Source: JAHBNG01 sp039028975 (GTDB taxonomy: Bacteria > Chloroflexota > Anaerolineae > Caldilineales > Caldilineaceae). Taken from it: DNA of 33,618 bases. The translations under genes were made by a program, and so were the position numbers. The notes under the pieces are model-generated. The model was not told where the DNA came from and did no database searches. It saw only the letters and a list, made by a program, of their open reading frames with translations. Below, one piece after another: positions 7,323 through 14,908 of this stretch (the stretch's first letter is position 1; each line of letters begins with the position of its first letter). Location: NCBI GenBank assembly GCA_039028975.1, contig JBCCHB010000173.1:1-33618 (forward strand). Reading direction: 5' to 3'.

Positions 7323-8543
7323 ATGACTACCCAAACGAACAATATACTTATACTCGGCGGCGGTTTTGCTGGCGTCATGGCTGCCCTCCGCGTAGCACAC
7401 AAAACGAAACGGCTAGATACAGCCATCATATTGATTAACGGCCTGGAGCATTTTGTCGAACGTCCCCGTCTACATGAAGCCGCAACGGGCACCTCACTAA
7501 AAGCGCGTCCGATACCACAGATGTTACGCGGCGCGAATGTTAGCTTTCAACAAGCTACGGTGACAGCGATTGATCCAGCAGCGCAATGTGTTCACATACA
7601 AGCAACAGATGGTGGGCAGATCTTACCCTATGACTACGTAATCAATGCATTAGGCAGCCGCGTGAATCGCTTAAGTGTACCCGGCATTGACGACCATGCA
7701 TATACGCTAGATTCTGCTGGTGACTTGACAACGGCAGCATTAAGGGCCAAACTTAATGGCTATCATGGGCAACCAATGCGTGCCGTCGTCATAGGTGGAG
7801 GAGCAACAGGTGTGGAGACAGCGACACAACTCAAGGGGATGATTCCTGATAGCGACGTTGCCATCGTGACGCAAGGAAAGCTAGGCGCGTTCAAGGGCGA
7901 GCGCATCCAAAAGCATATTGTTGCCGCCTTTGCCGAACAGGCCATCACCGTCTACGAAGAGAGTCAGGTGATTCGCGTCGAGCAAAATGCTGTCATCCTC
8001 GCCACGCAGCAGATACCGGCAGATGTCATTGTCTGGGCAGGCGGGTTTCAGGCATCGCCCATCGCCCGCGCGGCCGGTATCCGCGTCAATAAACAGGATC
8101 AGATGCTAGTCGATCCGAATCTGCGCTCCCTCTCACACCCAAACATCTTTGGGGCTGGAGACGCCATAATGACCGTTGAGGAGCCGGGTGCGCCCATGCG
8201 GATGAGCGTCTTTACCGCGCTCGTCAGCGGAGCGCAAGTGGGGGATAACGTGGCGGCTCTCGTACGCGGCCGGTCACCCAAACCGCTCAGCTACGTCTGG
8301 TATGGGCAAGGAATTGCTTTAGGGCCACGAGATGCTGTTGGCTTCTCCACCTATCCGGCTGATGTGGCATGGCCGCTGATTTTTCGACGCTGTATGGCGG
8401 TTAAAGTGCGCAATTTCTTCGTCTGGTATCTTACCGCTGCACTGGAGATGGAGCGGCGAATGCCAGGCTCCTTCTTTTGGAACGGCAAAGGGCGATACCA
8501 GAAGCGCCTCCAGCAGCACCGACCATCGGAAGCAACGGTTTAA
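7323..8543 (+). CDS. NAD(P)/FAD-dependent oxidoreductase (NDH-2-like)
   Basis: 406 residues. An N-terminal FAD-binding Rossmann motif (ILILGGGFAGVMAALR, Gly12-Gly17) is followed by a second nucleotide-binding motif (AVVIGGGATGVE, about 156-165) and the FAD-closing segment NIFGAGDA. The layout is that of type II NADH dehydrogenases and related pyridine-nucleotide disulphide oxidoreductases, with a C-terminal helix that could associate with the membrane. ATG 7323 is chosen because AAGGAG lies 5 bases upstream; an in-frame extension to 7146 starts on top of the predicted promoter and adds non-conserved residues. It ends 25 bases before the sigma gene, so it is probably the enzyme partner commonly encoded beside ECF41 factors. 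Physiological acceptor unknown. Confidence 0.93.
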   Translation: MTTQTNNILILGGGFAGVMAALRVAHKTKRLDTAIILINGLEHFVERPRLHEAATGTSLKARPIPQMLRGANVSFQQATVTAIDPAAQCVHIQATDGGQILPYDYVINALGSRVNRLSVPGIDDHAYTLDSAGDLTTAALRAKLNGYHGQPMRAVVIGGGATGVETATQLKGMIPDSDVAIVTQGKLGAFKGERIQKHIVAAFAEQAITVYEESQVIRVEQNAVILATQQIPADVIVWAGGFQASPIARAAGIRVNKQDQMLVDPNLRSLSHPNIFGAGDAIMTVEEPGAPMRMSVFTALVSGAQVGDNVAALVRGRSPKPLSYVWYGQGIALGPRDAVGFSTYPADVAWPLIFRRCMAVKVRNFFVWYLTAALEMERRMPGSFFWNGKGRYQKRLQQHRPSEATV

Positions 8544-8568
8544 GTGATCCAGGGAGCGAACAGAAATC

Positions 8569-9471
8569 ATGCCCACTGCTAAATCTGAACACTCTTTTGT
8601 GGAGCAATTTGAAGCGTATCGCTCCCTTCTATTTGCCATTGCTTATCGCATGTTAGGCACGGTGGCCGAAGCCGAGGATGCTGTGCAGGATACCTTTTTG
8701 CGCGTGGCCGAACGTGCAGCAGAAAGCATTGACAGGCCGCGTCAATATCTCACAGCCGTCGTGACCAACCTCTGTATCAACCGTCTCAACGCTGCTAGCA
8801 CCCAACGCGAGCAATACTTGGGGCCGTGGCTTCCCGAACCTATCCCGACCAACGACAGGTCCGATCTGGTGAATCCACTTCAGCGCGTCGAGACGTACGA
8901 CTCCCTCTCCATTGCATTTCTGCTCTTGCTCGAAGCGCTCTCGCCACCGGAGCGTGCAACATTTCTGCTGCACGAAGTATTCGGCTACAAGTTCCGCGAA
9001 ATTGGAGAAATGCTCAATAAGAATGAGGCCGCGTGTCGCCAGCTCTTTCGGCGCGCCAAACAGCATATTACAGAGAATCGCCCACGCTTCCAAGCCACAC
9101 CCGAAGAACATGAGCGTCTGCTAGATAGCTTCATTCATGTGGTGGAAGATGGAGAGATCGAGGCGTTCCTCACGTTACTGGCAGAAGATGTAGTGCTGGT
9201 ACCCGATGGTGGTGGGGAGCGCGGTGCAGCCATTAACATTTTACGGGGTAGAGACGCTGTTGCCCAGTTCATTCTCGGCACCCACCGCATGGCAACACAG
9301 AAAAGCACAACCTACAGTCATACAACCCTCAATGGTGAGCATGCACTGCTTGCACGCTCTGCTGATGGTCGACCCTACTTCACCCTGTTCATCTACGGTG
9401 ATGGCGCGAAAGCGCAGCAAATCCATGTAATTGCTGGTCGAAAACTAACAACTGTCACTCAGCAGATGTAA
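8569..9471 (+). CDS. ECF41-family (SigJ-like) RNA polymerase sigma factor with SnoaL-like C-terminal domain
   Basis: 300 residues. Region 2 (about 10-75: LLFAIAYRMLGTVAEAEDAV) and region 4 (about 118-175: LSPPERATFLLHEVFGYKFR then EIGEMLNKNEAACRQLFRRA) are clear. Between them is the linker WLPEPIPTND, the W-L-P-E-P signature of ECF41. The last third is a SnoaL/NTF2-like domain with VLVPDGGGERGAAINILRGR, matching the conserved DGGG motif of the ECF41 extension. That extension modulates sigma activity in place of an anti-sigma factor. No anti-sigma gene is adjacent, as expected. It should read the promoter at 7116-7142 and so control its own operon. The inducing signal is unknown; the flavoprotein partner suggests redox or a small metabolite. 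Confidence 0.95.
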   Translation: MPTAKSEHSFVEQFEAYRSLLFAIAYRMLGTVAEAEDAVQDTFLRVAERAAESIDRPRQYLTAVVTNLCINRLNAASTQREQYLGPWLPEPIPTNDRSDLVNPLQRVETYDSLSIAFLLLLEALSPPERATFLLHEVFGYKFREIGEMLNKNEAACRQLFRRAKQHITENRPRFQATPEEHERLLDSFIHVVEDGEIEAFLTLLAEDVVLVPDGGGERGAAINILRGRDAVAQFILGTHRMATQKSTTYSHTTLNGEHALLARSADGRPYFTLFIYGDGAKAQQIHVIAGRKLTTVTQQM

Positions 9472-9580
9472 CCATAGCCCAACGGCTAGGTTCATCGTAG
9501 GAAATAATTGAGTCTGATGCAAATGAGAAGAATCGAAACATAAGGGTCGGTGAAACCCCATAAGTCCACAGCTGAGGAGC

Positions 9581-9632
9581 TAGCACGCCCACGTGCAGGT
9601 TCGGTGGACACAATCCGCACGTGGGCGTGCTA
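9581..9632. repeat. Perfect 16-bp inverted repeat (REP-like hairpin), copy 1
   Basis: TAGCACGCCCACGTGC at 9581-9596 is the exact reverse complement of 9617-9632, with a 20-base loop. There is no T-run, so it is not a typical intrinsic terminator. A shorter hairpin with the same GCACGCC...CGTGC core occurs at 14773-14809, pointing to a dispersed palindromic family. It sits in the 240-base gap after the sigma gene and could cap or stabilise that transcript. No other gene is visible in 9472-9711. Confidence 0.8.
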
Positions 9633-9711
9633 CCTGCACCTTCGAGATATGGGTAAGCACCGAATAAGGGCTATTGACAACTCACACTAAACACAACACG
9701 AAAGAAAAGCA

Positions 9712-10083
9712 ATGATCTCCTATCTCGTCTATAAAGTTCTGCACCTGATCGGTATCTTTATGATCTTCATGGCCCTCGGTGGCTTTACGCTGCACATGGC
9801 AAATGGCGGCTCCAAAGAGAGCCTTCTGGCACGAAGACTAGCCGGCATTACGCACGGCATCGGGCTGCTTATTGTTCTTGTTGCTGGCTTTGGGCTGATG
9901 GCGCGGCTGGCAATTGCGTTTCCGTGGCCGGGCTGGCTATGGATCAAAATAGTGGTTTGGGTGCTGCTGGGTGGTGCAACTGCCATCATCTATCGCCGCC
10001 CCGACCTCTCGCGCGTCATCTGGGTGAGCATCCTGGCCCTCGGTGCGCTGAACGGCTATTTGGCGATTATGAAACCCTTTTAG
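9712..10083 (+). CDS. Small integral membrane protein (four predicted TM segments)
   Basis: 123 residues with four hydrophobic stretches, about 4-26 (VLHLIGIFMIFMALGGFTLH), 46-68 (THGIGLLIVLVAGFGLMARL), 75-94 (WLWIKIVVWVLLGGATAIIY) and 101-118. A His in the first helix (HLIG) and HGIG in the second resemble haem- or quinone-associated four-helix membrane proteins such as SirB/CopD-like families, but I do not recognise the family. It has a weak ribosome binding site and is 240 bases downstream of the sigma gene, beyond a strong hairpin, so co-regulation with the sigma locus is uncertain. Confidence 0.75.
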   Translation: MISYLVYKVLHLIGIFMIFMALGGFTLHMANGGSKESLLARRLAGITHGIGLLIVLVAGFGLMARLAIAFPWPGWLWIKIVVWVLLGGATAIIYRRPDLSRVIWVSILALGALNGYLAIMKPF

Positions 10084-10305
10084 TACATCAATGCATATTA
10101 CGACATCCCCAACAAGGAGGTTGTTACAGTCGCCGAACGGATCGCTCCCTCGGGTGCTGCTTCAAAACCCTTTACGGGGAGGAATCGTGATGAACTTCAA
10201 AACCTTTATCGCTACAACAAGAGAAGACCTGACACGGGCCACATATAGGGCAAATGACGACACCCCTATTGTTGACCGCATTTGATCTCTGAGTCGCGTA
10301 TGCTT

Positions 10306-11775
10306 TTAGCTGGTCACATTGTGGAAAATCTGCTTAGGGCCGGTTGGAGCGGCGTTCGACCACGTTTCCACGTAATCGTTATCCGTATAATCGCGGATCA
10401 ACTTTCGCCAGAATCGTTGTGCTGGTGTGTTGGTTTGCATCTCGGCCACGTGCCACGTACCGCGTAGTTGATCGAAGATCTGTTTTGCGGCGTTGGCGCC
10501 AACGTTTTTCCGCCGAAAACCACGAGCGATGAAGAATTCAGACATAGAATACGTCTGGGGTTCAAGCTCCCTGACCAGAGCAAAACCAGCGATCCTGCCA
10601 TCCGCACGGATCAAGAATGGATAACGCTGCGCATCGGACCAAAACTGGTCGAAGTAAGTACCAAGACGAAACAATCCATGCTCATCCATCGCCTCATCGG
10701 AAAACTCACTCATATCGTGTCGATATACACGCATCAAATTGGCAAGAATATCTCGTTCTTGGATCGTAGCGAGCACAGCCGTAGTCGCCATCGGCTGCGC
10801 CTTTGACTCAAGCGTTTTGATGTAGGTGCGACAGCGATCCATCAGCCCGAACCCACAGGATGTATAGAGCCCATATGCCCGGTCATTGAATCCAGCGGTA
10901 CCAATCTTTGCGCTGTGCATCCCCTTGGCCTTCATCCGCCGGAGACCTTCGTATTGGACCTGGCGGCCGAGTCCCTGACGACGCCATCGCGGGGGCGTCC
11001 CCACTGGTTCGAAGGAACCAATCCCCGACGGCTCATCGATCCAACCGATGCAATAGCTAACGAATTCGCCTTCAGCGGTTTCGGCAACCAAGTCGAGTTC
11101 GGGATCAAAGATGTCGATCGCGCGTACCTCTAAGTAGCGCTTCAAGTCGAATGACGACCCAAACCAAGCGTCTCGATGGACGGCGACGCGTGCCTCGAAG
11201 TCAGATTCGAGTACATGCCGAATACGCCAACCATCCGGCAGCACAGGCTCGGGAATCGGATCCTTGAGGCTGCGGGACAGGTAGTAACCAAAATGCTGCG
11301 CGGGTCGGTATCCGGCCTCGAGGAGCAGGTCGATACGATGCGATGCGCAGTCAAATACGCCAATTTGGGCAATCTTTTCGACGGCCTTGCAGCCAGACCC
11401 ATGACTCGCAATGGCCTGTTCCCACTCTTCCATCGAAGCCAGGTCGATCAACCAGGGAACCATTGGTGGATCCTGGCGACGTCGCTGTTCGAGCCAGCTA
11501 ATTACGTCTTGAGTCAAAAGTACGTCGTATTCGCGGTCGACGCGGAGGTCGAATTCTGACGGTCCGTTGAATCCGTACCACGCGTAGGCAGCCACTCCGC
11601 GTTGATCGAACCACAGGCGAATAGAAGTTGCTGTATCACCCGATATGCGCCACGCAACATCGCTGCTGAGTAAATAGCTTGGCTGAGGCCAACGTGCATT
11701 GGCGTTGTTGGAGACGAACGCCATCAAGCCGGGGATATCGTTATGCGCCAACATGCGCGATTGGAAATCAGACAT
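10306..11775 (-). CDS. Multi-domain GNAT N-acetyltransferase (fusion)
   Basis: 489 residues from ATG 11775 (MSDFQSRMLAHND); an upstream in-frame start at 11904 adds residues that do not look conserved. Residues about 1-320 resemble mycothiol-synthase/Eis-like proteins with paired GNAT folds. The second carries the acetyl-CoA loop RWRRQGLGRQVQYEGLRRMK followed by the classic N-x-x-A-x-x-L-Y-x-x-C-G-F ending (NDRAYGLYTSCGF). From about residue 330 a further complete GNAT unit begins (MATTAVLATIQERDILANLM) with an acetyl-CoA loop GFRRKNVGANAAKQIF and end NTPAQRFWRKLI. Stand-alone proteins resembling this last unit exist, so the gene looks like a fusion. Acceptor substrate unknown; roles could include antibiotic or small-amine acetylation. 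Confidence 0.87.
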   Translation of the reverse strand: MSDFQSRMLAHNDIPGLMAFVSNNANARWPQPSYLLSSDVAWRISGDTATSIRLWFDQRGVAAYAWYGFNGPSEFDLRVDREYDVLLTQDVISWLEQRRRQDPPMVPWLIDLASMEEWEQAIASHGSGCKAVEKIAQIGVFDCASHRIDLLLEAGYRPAQHFGYYLSRSLKDPIPEPVLPDGWRIRHVLESDFEARVAVHRDAWFGSSFDLKRYLEVRAIDIFDPELDLVAETAEGEFVSYCIGWIDEPSGIGSFEPVGTPPRWRRQGLGRQVQYEGLRRMKAKGMHSAKIGTAGFNDRAYGLYTSCGFGLMDRCRTYIKTLESKAQPMATTAVLATIQERDILANLMRVYRHDMSEFSDEAMDEHGLFRLGTYFDQFWSDAQRYPFLIRADGRIAGFALVRELEPQTYSMSEFFIARGFRRKNVGANAAKQIFDQLRGTWHVAEMQTNTPAQRFWRKLIRDYTDNDYVETWSNAAPTGPKQIFHNVTS

Positions 11776-12104
11776 AGAAACCTCTAAAACGCCACTGTTG
11801 GGCGAACAGAAAGCTATATGTACATCATCAATATGCACCGTCACGGATCTGCATAAAGCGCAACGAATCTTACACTCCGCTGAGGCCACATAGTTGGCAA
11901 ACACGCGGCTAAGGAATACCTAACGAAGTGCATCTTCAGAATGCCAAATCGGCGACTCTGAATATCGACTCATTATAGCGAACTCTGCTATGTTAAATCA
12001 ATTAAACCATACATCAGTCCCTTTATCAAGACTCTTTACGATTTCCTGACGGCTTATCTGCTGACCTGATTACTCAGTTTGAAGCCAAACAAGATCTATC
12101 TAGC
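11776..12104. other. Intergenic stretch, no gene seen
   Basis: AT-richer 329-base gap between the GNAT gene start and the ABC ATPase remnant. I see no convincing coding frame, tRNA or strong hairpin. Confidence 0.6.
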
Positions 12105-12460
12105 CTACAACTCATCCACTGGCACATGACACCAAACCCCATGCGTATCACTAACCTCCTGTCAGGGGGCATTTCTTGATCGCAAACCGACTCGATCCGG
12201 CGCGGGCAGCGGGGAGCGAAGGGGCAACCCGTCTCGGTTTCCAGGTCGAGTTCCTCTGAATCGGACTCGGTTTGGGTCAGAAAGGAGCGGTCAGGGTCCG
12301 GTTCAGGCACCGACTCTAACAGCATCTGCGTGTATGGGTGAAAAGGTGGCGAAAAGATCTCCTCAGCCGTGCCGGTCTCCATAATCCGCCCCAGGTAGAG
12401 TACGACGACTCGGTGGGCCAGCCAGCGCACGACGGCCAGATCATGGGCAATGAAACGGAG
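12105..12460 (-). pseudogene. Oligopeptide/dipeptide-type ABC transporter ATPase, C-terminal remnant with frameshift
   Basis: From about 12460 leftward the frame reads LRFIAHDLAVVRWLAHRVVV then LYLGRIMETGTAEEIFSPPF and HPYTQMLLESVPEPDPDRSF. This is the H-loop onward and the oligo_HPY extension of DppF/OppF-type ATPases, including the Cys-rich GCPFAPRCPRR...VCDQEMPP. Walker A, Q-loop, signature motif and Walker B are all absent, so more than half of the protein is missing at the 5' side. Near the end the sensible reading shifts: after PPDRR the family-like ending HGVWCHVPVDEL lies in another frame and stops at TAG 12107-12105, implying a frameshift around 12140-12165. It cannot hydrolyse ATP. 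It may derive from a lost peptide transporter rather than from the sugar ABC operon next door. Confidence 0.85.
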
Positions 12461-12468
12461 ACAAGTTG

Positions 12469-12780
12469 ATGCATCTGCATCTCAATGAAATTATCAAAAT
12501 CCAAGCGGACAATCTCAAGGTTACGCAAGAATGGTACGAATATGCACCCAAGACTCTTGATGAACTGGCCGATGTGTTTAACATCATGGCCCACCTCATC
12601 CCTTATGAGCCGGGCGGTGGCATAGAATGGCTGCCCATCCTGAAAGCGCTCAAAGCGATCAATTTTGATCGTGTGGCCCTGTTTGAACCTTCTGGTATTT
12701 TGCCCGATAAGCAGGCAGAGGGCCTCAAGCGTATCAAGGCAGGCTTTGAACGCATGGCGCAGGAATTCGCCGCTGTTTAA
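12469..12780 (+). pseudogene. TIM-barrel (sugar phosphate isomerase/epimerase-like) C-terminal remnant
   Basis: 104-codon frame (ATG 12469, or TTG 12466). Its second half, PYEPGGGIEWLPILKALKAI then NFDRVALFEPSGILPD, resembles the last strands of xylose-isomerase-like TIM barrels, where G-x-G-x-I-(D/E)-W precedes the final helix. Such proteins are about 270-300 residues, so this is a 3' fragment. The upstream part contains QEWYEYAPKTLDELADVFNI, encoded by an 80-bp segment repeated at 33012-33091. It meets the oppositely oriented ABC ATPase fragment head to head at about 12461-12468, so a rearrangement breakpoint lies there. I see no ribosome binding site. Function, if any, is doubtful. Confidence 0.5.
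12519..12598 (+). repeat. 80-bp duplicated coding segment, copy A
   Basis: Matches 33012-33091 without gaps at 75 of 80 positions. Differences are single-base or adjacent two-base substitutions. Translation in the same frame gives VTQEWYEYAPKTLDELADVF here. Confidence 0.9.
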
Positions 12781-12896
12781 GGCGCGACTTCGAGTCGCCC
12801 TAGGTGAACAATTACCGAGTGCCAGTGTAGGAACCAGAATTAAGCAGCGCGCCAATCCTAGCCGTAGAAACGTCGGGCGCTCCCCTTATACGTCAC

Positions 12897-13778
12897 TTAC
12901 CCCTTAATCCCGCTCAGCGTAAAGCCCTCGGTAAAATACCGCTGTCCGTAATAGGAGAGCGCCATCATCGGCAAGGACATCAACGTCGCCATCGCCATCA
13001 TCGCACCCCAAGCAGTATCGCCGCGCATGCCGATGAAGCCTTGCATGGCCAGAGTCAGGGTCTGCATTGAAGCATGTTTGAGGTAAAGAAGGGAAAACAG
13101 CAGATCGTTCCAAGCCCAGGAAAGGATCATCACGGTTTGTAGGGCGATGATGGGCTTGGAAAGTGGGAGTACGATGCGCCAAAAGATGCCCAACTCGCTA
13201 CAGCCGTCGATACGGGCGGCGTCGGACAACTCGTCAGGGACTGCGCGGAAAAACTGAACCAGCACGAAAACCATGGCGGGATTGAGCGCGAGTAGAGAGG
13301 GCACGATTGCGGGTAACCAGGTCCCCACCCATCCCAGACGGGCCATAATTACAAACCGCGGAACAAGTGTTACCGTATCTGGAATCAGCATTAGGCTGAT
13401 ATTTAGTAACATCAAGGCTTCACGGCCACGAAATTTCATCCGAGCGAAGGCATAGGCCGCCAGAGTACAAGAAAGTAAAGTAGGAATCCCCACAAAGAGC
13501 GCGAGCATTAGGGTATTACGGAGATAAAGCCACCATGGCCTCGCAGCCCAACCATCGACATAGTTCTCAAGCGTAATCGGGTTAGGAATCCATTGAATAG
13601 GCTGAGTAACCCTTAATTGTTCCAATGTCTTGAAAGAGGTCCCGATCATCCAGGCTACTGGCATCAGCGCGAGGATGAGCATCAGGGCAATCAACACATA
13701 GGCAATGGTGTGTTGGATGGTGCGTTGCGTGCGTACACCAATATAAAAGCCGCCTTGTAAGCTACGGGATCCAGCCAT
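12897..13778 (-). CDS. Carbohydrate ABC transporter permease (MalG/UgpE type, CUT1)
   Basis: 293 residues, inner-membrane subunit. An N-terminal TM helix (VLIALMLILALMPVAWMIGT) is followed by the periplasmic stretch ENYVDGWAARPWW and about five more TM helices. The cytoplasmic EAA loop that docks the ATPase is visible as SDAARIDGCSELGIFWRIVL then PLSKP. It starts 5 bases after the other permease gene, so the two are translationally coupled. No ATPase gene is in the operon; CUT1 systems often share a distant MsmX-like ATPase. Substrate probably a sugar or sugar acid. Confidence 0.95.
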   Translation of the reverse strand: MAGSRSLQGGFYIGVRTQRTIQHTIAYVLIALMLILALMPVAWMIGTSFKTLEQLRVTQPIQWIPNPITLENYVDGWAARPWWLYLRNTLMLALFVGIPTLLSCTLAAYAFARMKFRGREALMLLNISLMLIPDTVTLVPRFVIMARLGWVGTWLPAIVPSLLALNPAMVFVLVQFFRAVPDELSDAARIDGCSELGIFWRIVLPLSKPIIALQTVMILSWAWNDLLFSLLYLKHASMQTLTLAMQGFIGMRGDTAWGAMMAMATLMSLPMMALSYYGQRYFTEGFTLSGIKG

Positions 13779-13783
13779 ATGCG

Positions 13784-14707
13784 CTAGTTGCCTCCCTCAT
13801 AATAGACCCAGCGGGCCGAGGATCGAAAGACTGCAACAACAATCACAACGGAGATTACGAACAGAATCCACGACAGGGCGGCAGCATGACCCATTTTGAA
13901 AAACTTGAAGGCATTTTCATAGATGAGCTGCCCATAAAAGGTCGATCCGCCAGCAGGACCGCCTCCCGTCATCAACATTGGCTGGGTGAAGTATTGGAAT
14001 GCGCCGATTAAACCCGTCAACAGGTTGAACAAGGTGTAGGGGGTTAGCATGGGTAGGGTGATGTGTCTAAGCGTTTCAAACGACCGCGCGCCGTCTATCT
14101 TGGCTGCCTCGTAAAGTTCCTGAGGCACGTTCTGTAATCCGGCCAAAAAGACCAGCATCCCGATGCCACCTTGAATGGACATGAAGATAAAGATCCATTT
14201 GACCATGATCGGATCTGCGATCCAATTCTGTCGCCAGGGAAGCCCCAAATTCTCCATAATACTGTTGATGAGACCGATTGAGGGACTCCAAATAAAGACC
14301 GACACGGCAGCAGCACCCGCAGCGGGTACGGTACCAGGGATAATCGCCAGCGTACGAAACGCCTGGAGCCCACGAATCTTCACATTCAGTAACAGTGCCT
14401 GCAAAAGCCCGACAATCAAGCCGCCTGGAACGGAAAGTGAAACATACAACAACGTATTGAGTAAAGCCTTACGAGTGTAAGCATTTTCGATGAGATTGAT
14501 GTAGTTGTTCAGGCCGATCCATACAGGGGGCTGAAAGACATCATAGATGGTGAAGCTGTGGTACAACGAATCCAAAATAGGATAGGCCTGCATGGTGACC
14601 ACACCGATAATCCAAGGTAGGATAAAGAGGAACGGCATGATACGACGCCCAAAACGTCGTCGCTTGGCTAACCTTTCAAGATGTGCTTCCTCAAGTTTAA
14701 GTCTCAT
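13784..14707 (-). CDS. Carbohydrate ABC transporter permease (MalF/UgpA type, CUT1)
   Basis: 307 residues from ATG 14707 (MRLKLEEAHLERLAKRRRFG). A longer frame to 14800 runs through the palindrome at 14773-14809 and adds atypical residues, so I reject it, although the ribosome binding site at 14707 is weak. Six TM helices are evident, from MPFLFILPWIIGVVTMQAYP onward. The EAA loop reads YEAAKIDGARSFETLRHITL then PML. Together with the MalG-type subunit it should form the translocation pore for the binding protein encoded 200 bases upstream. Confidence 0.93.
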   Translation of the reverse strand: MRLKLEEAHLERLAKRRRFGRRIMPFLFILPWIIGVVTMQAYPILDSLYHSFTIYDVFQPPVWIGLNNYINLIENAYTRKALLNTLLYVSLSVPGGLIVGLLQALLLNVKIRGLQAFRTLAIIPGTVPAAGAAAVSVFIWSPSIGLINSIMENLGLPWRQNWIADPIMVKWIFIFMSIQGGIGMLVFLAGLQNVPQELYEAAKIDGARSFETLRHITLPMLTPYTLFNLLTGLIGAFQYFTQPMLMTGGGPAGGSTFYGQLIYENAFKFFKMGHAAALSWILFVISVVIVVAVFRSSARWVYYEGGN

Positions 14708-14772
14708 TCTGTCTTCATCATAAATAGATACCCAAGGCCATTCCACAAAAATAATTACCCAAAATTTGAACA

Positions 14773-14809
14773 GCACGCCCCGTGCGGGTCGAATCGGCAC
14801 GAGGCGTGC
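14773..14809. repeat. REP-like inverted repeat, copy 2, between binding-protein and permease genes
   Basis: GCACGCCCCGTGC (14773-14785) pairs with GCACGAGGCGTGC (14797-14809) at 12 of 13 positions with an 11-base loop. It shares its core with the longer palindrome at 9581-9632. It lies in the 201-base gap between the solute-binding protein and permease genes, the same place as the REP elements in the E. coli malE-malF gap, so it may protect the upstream mRNA and raise binding-protein levels relative to permease. Confidence 0.65.
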
Positions 14810-14908
14810 CTACTGTGGATGCTACGCATCTGTAGCCAAACACGAAGTGGGCGTTTCGCCAACGAATATTTTATTCTGTGGAATAGCCTAAACGGAAAGT
14901 AAGGATGC

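Noticed and set aside
10190..10285. 31-codon frame with a good GGGAGGA site before ATG
   Set aside because: Too short and without a recognisable pattern; it could be a small peptide or a remnant, but nothing beyond the ribosome-binding-like sequence supports it.
14708..14800. Longer start for the MalF-type permease
   Set aside because: The extension runs across the palindrome at 14773-14809 and encodes hydrophobic/Trp-rich residues not typical of the cytoplasmic N-terminus.
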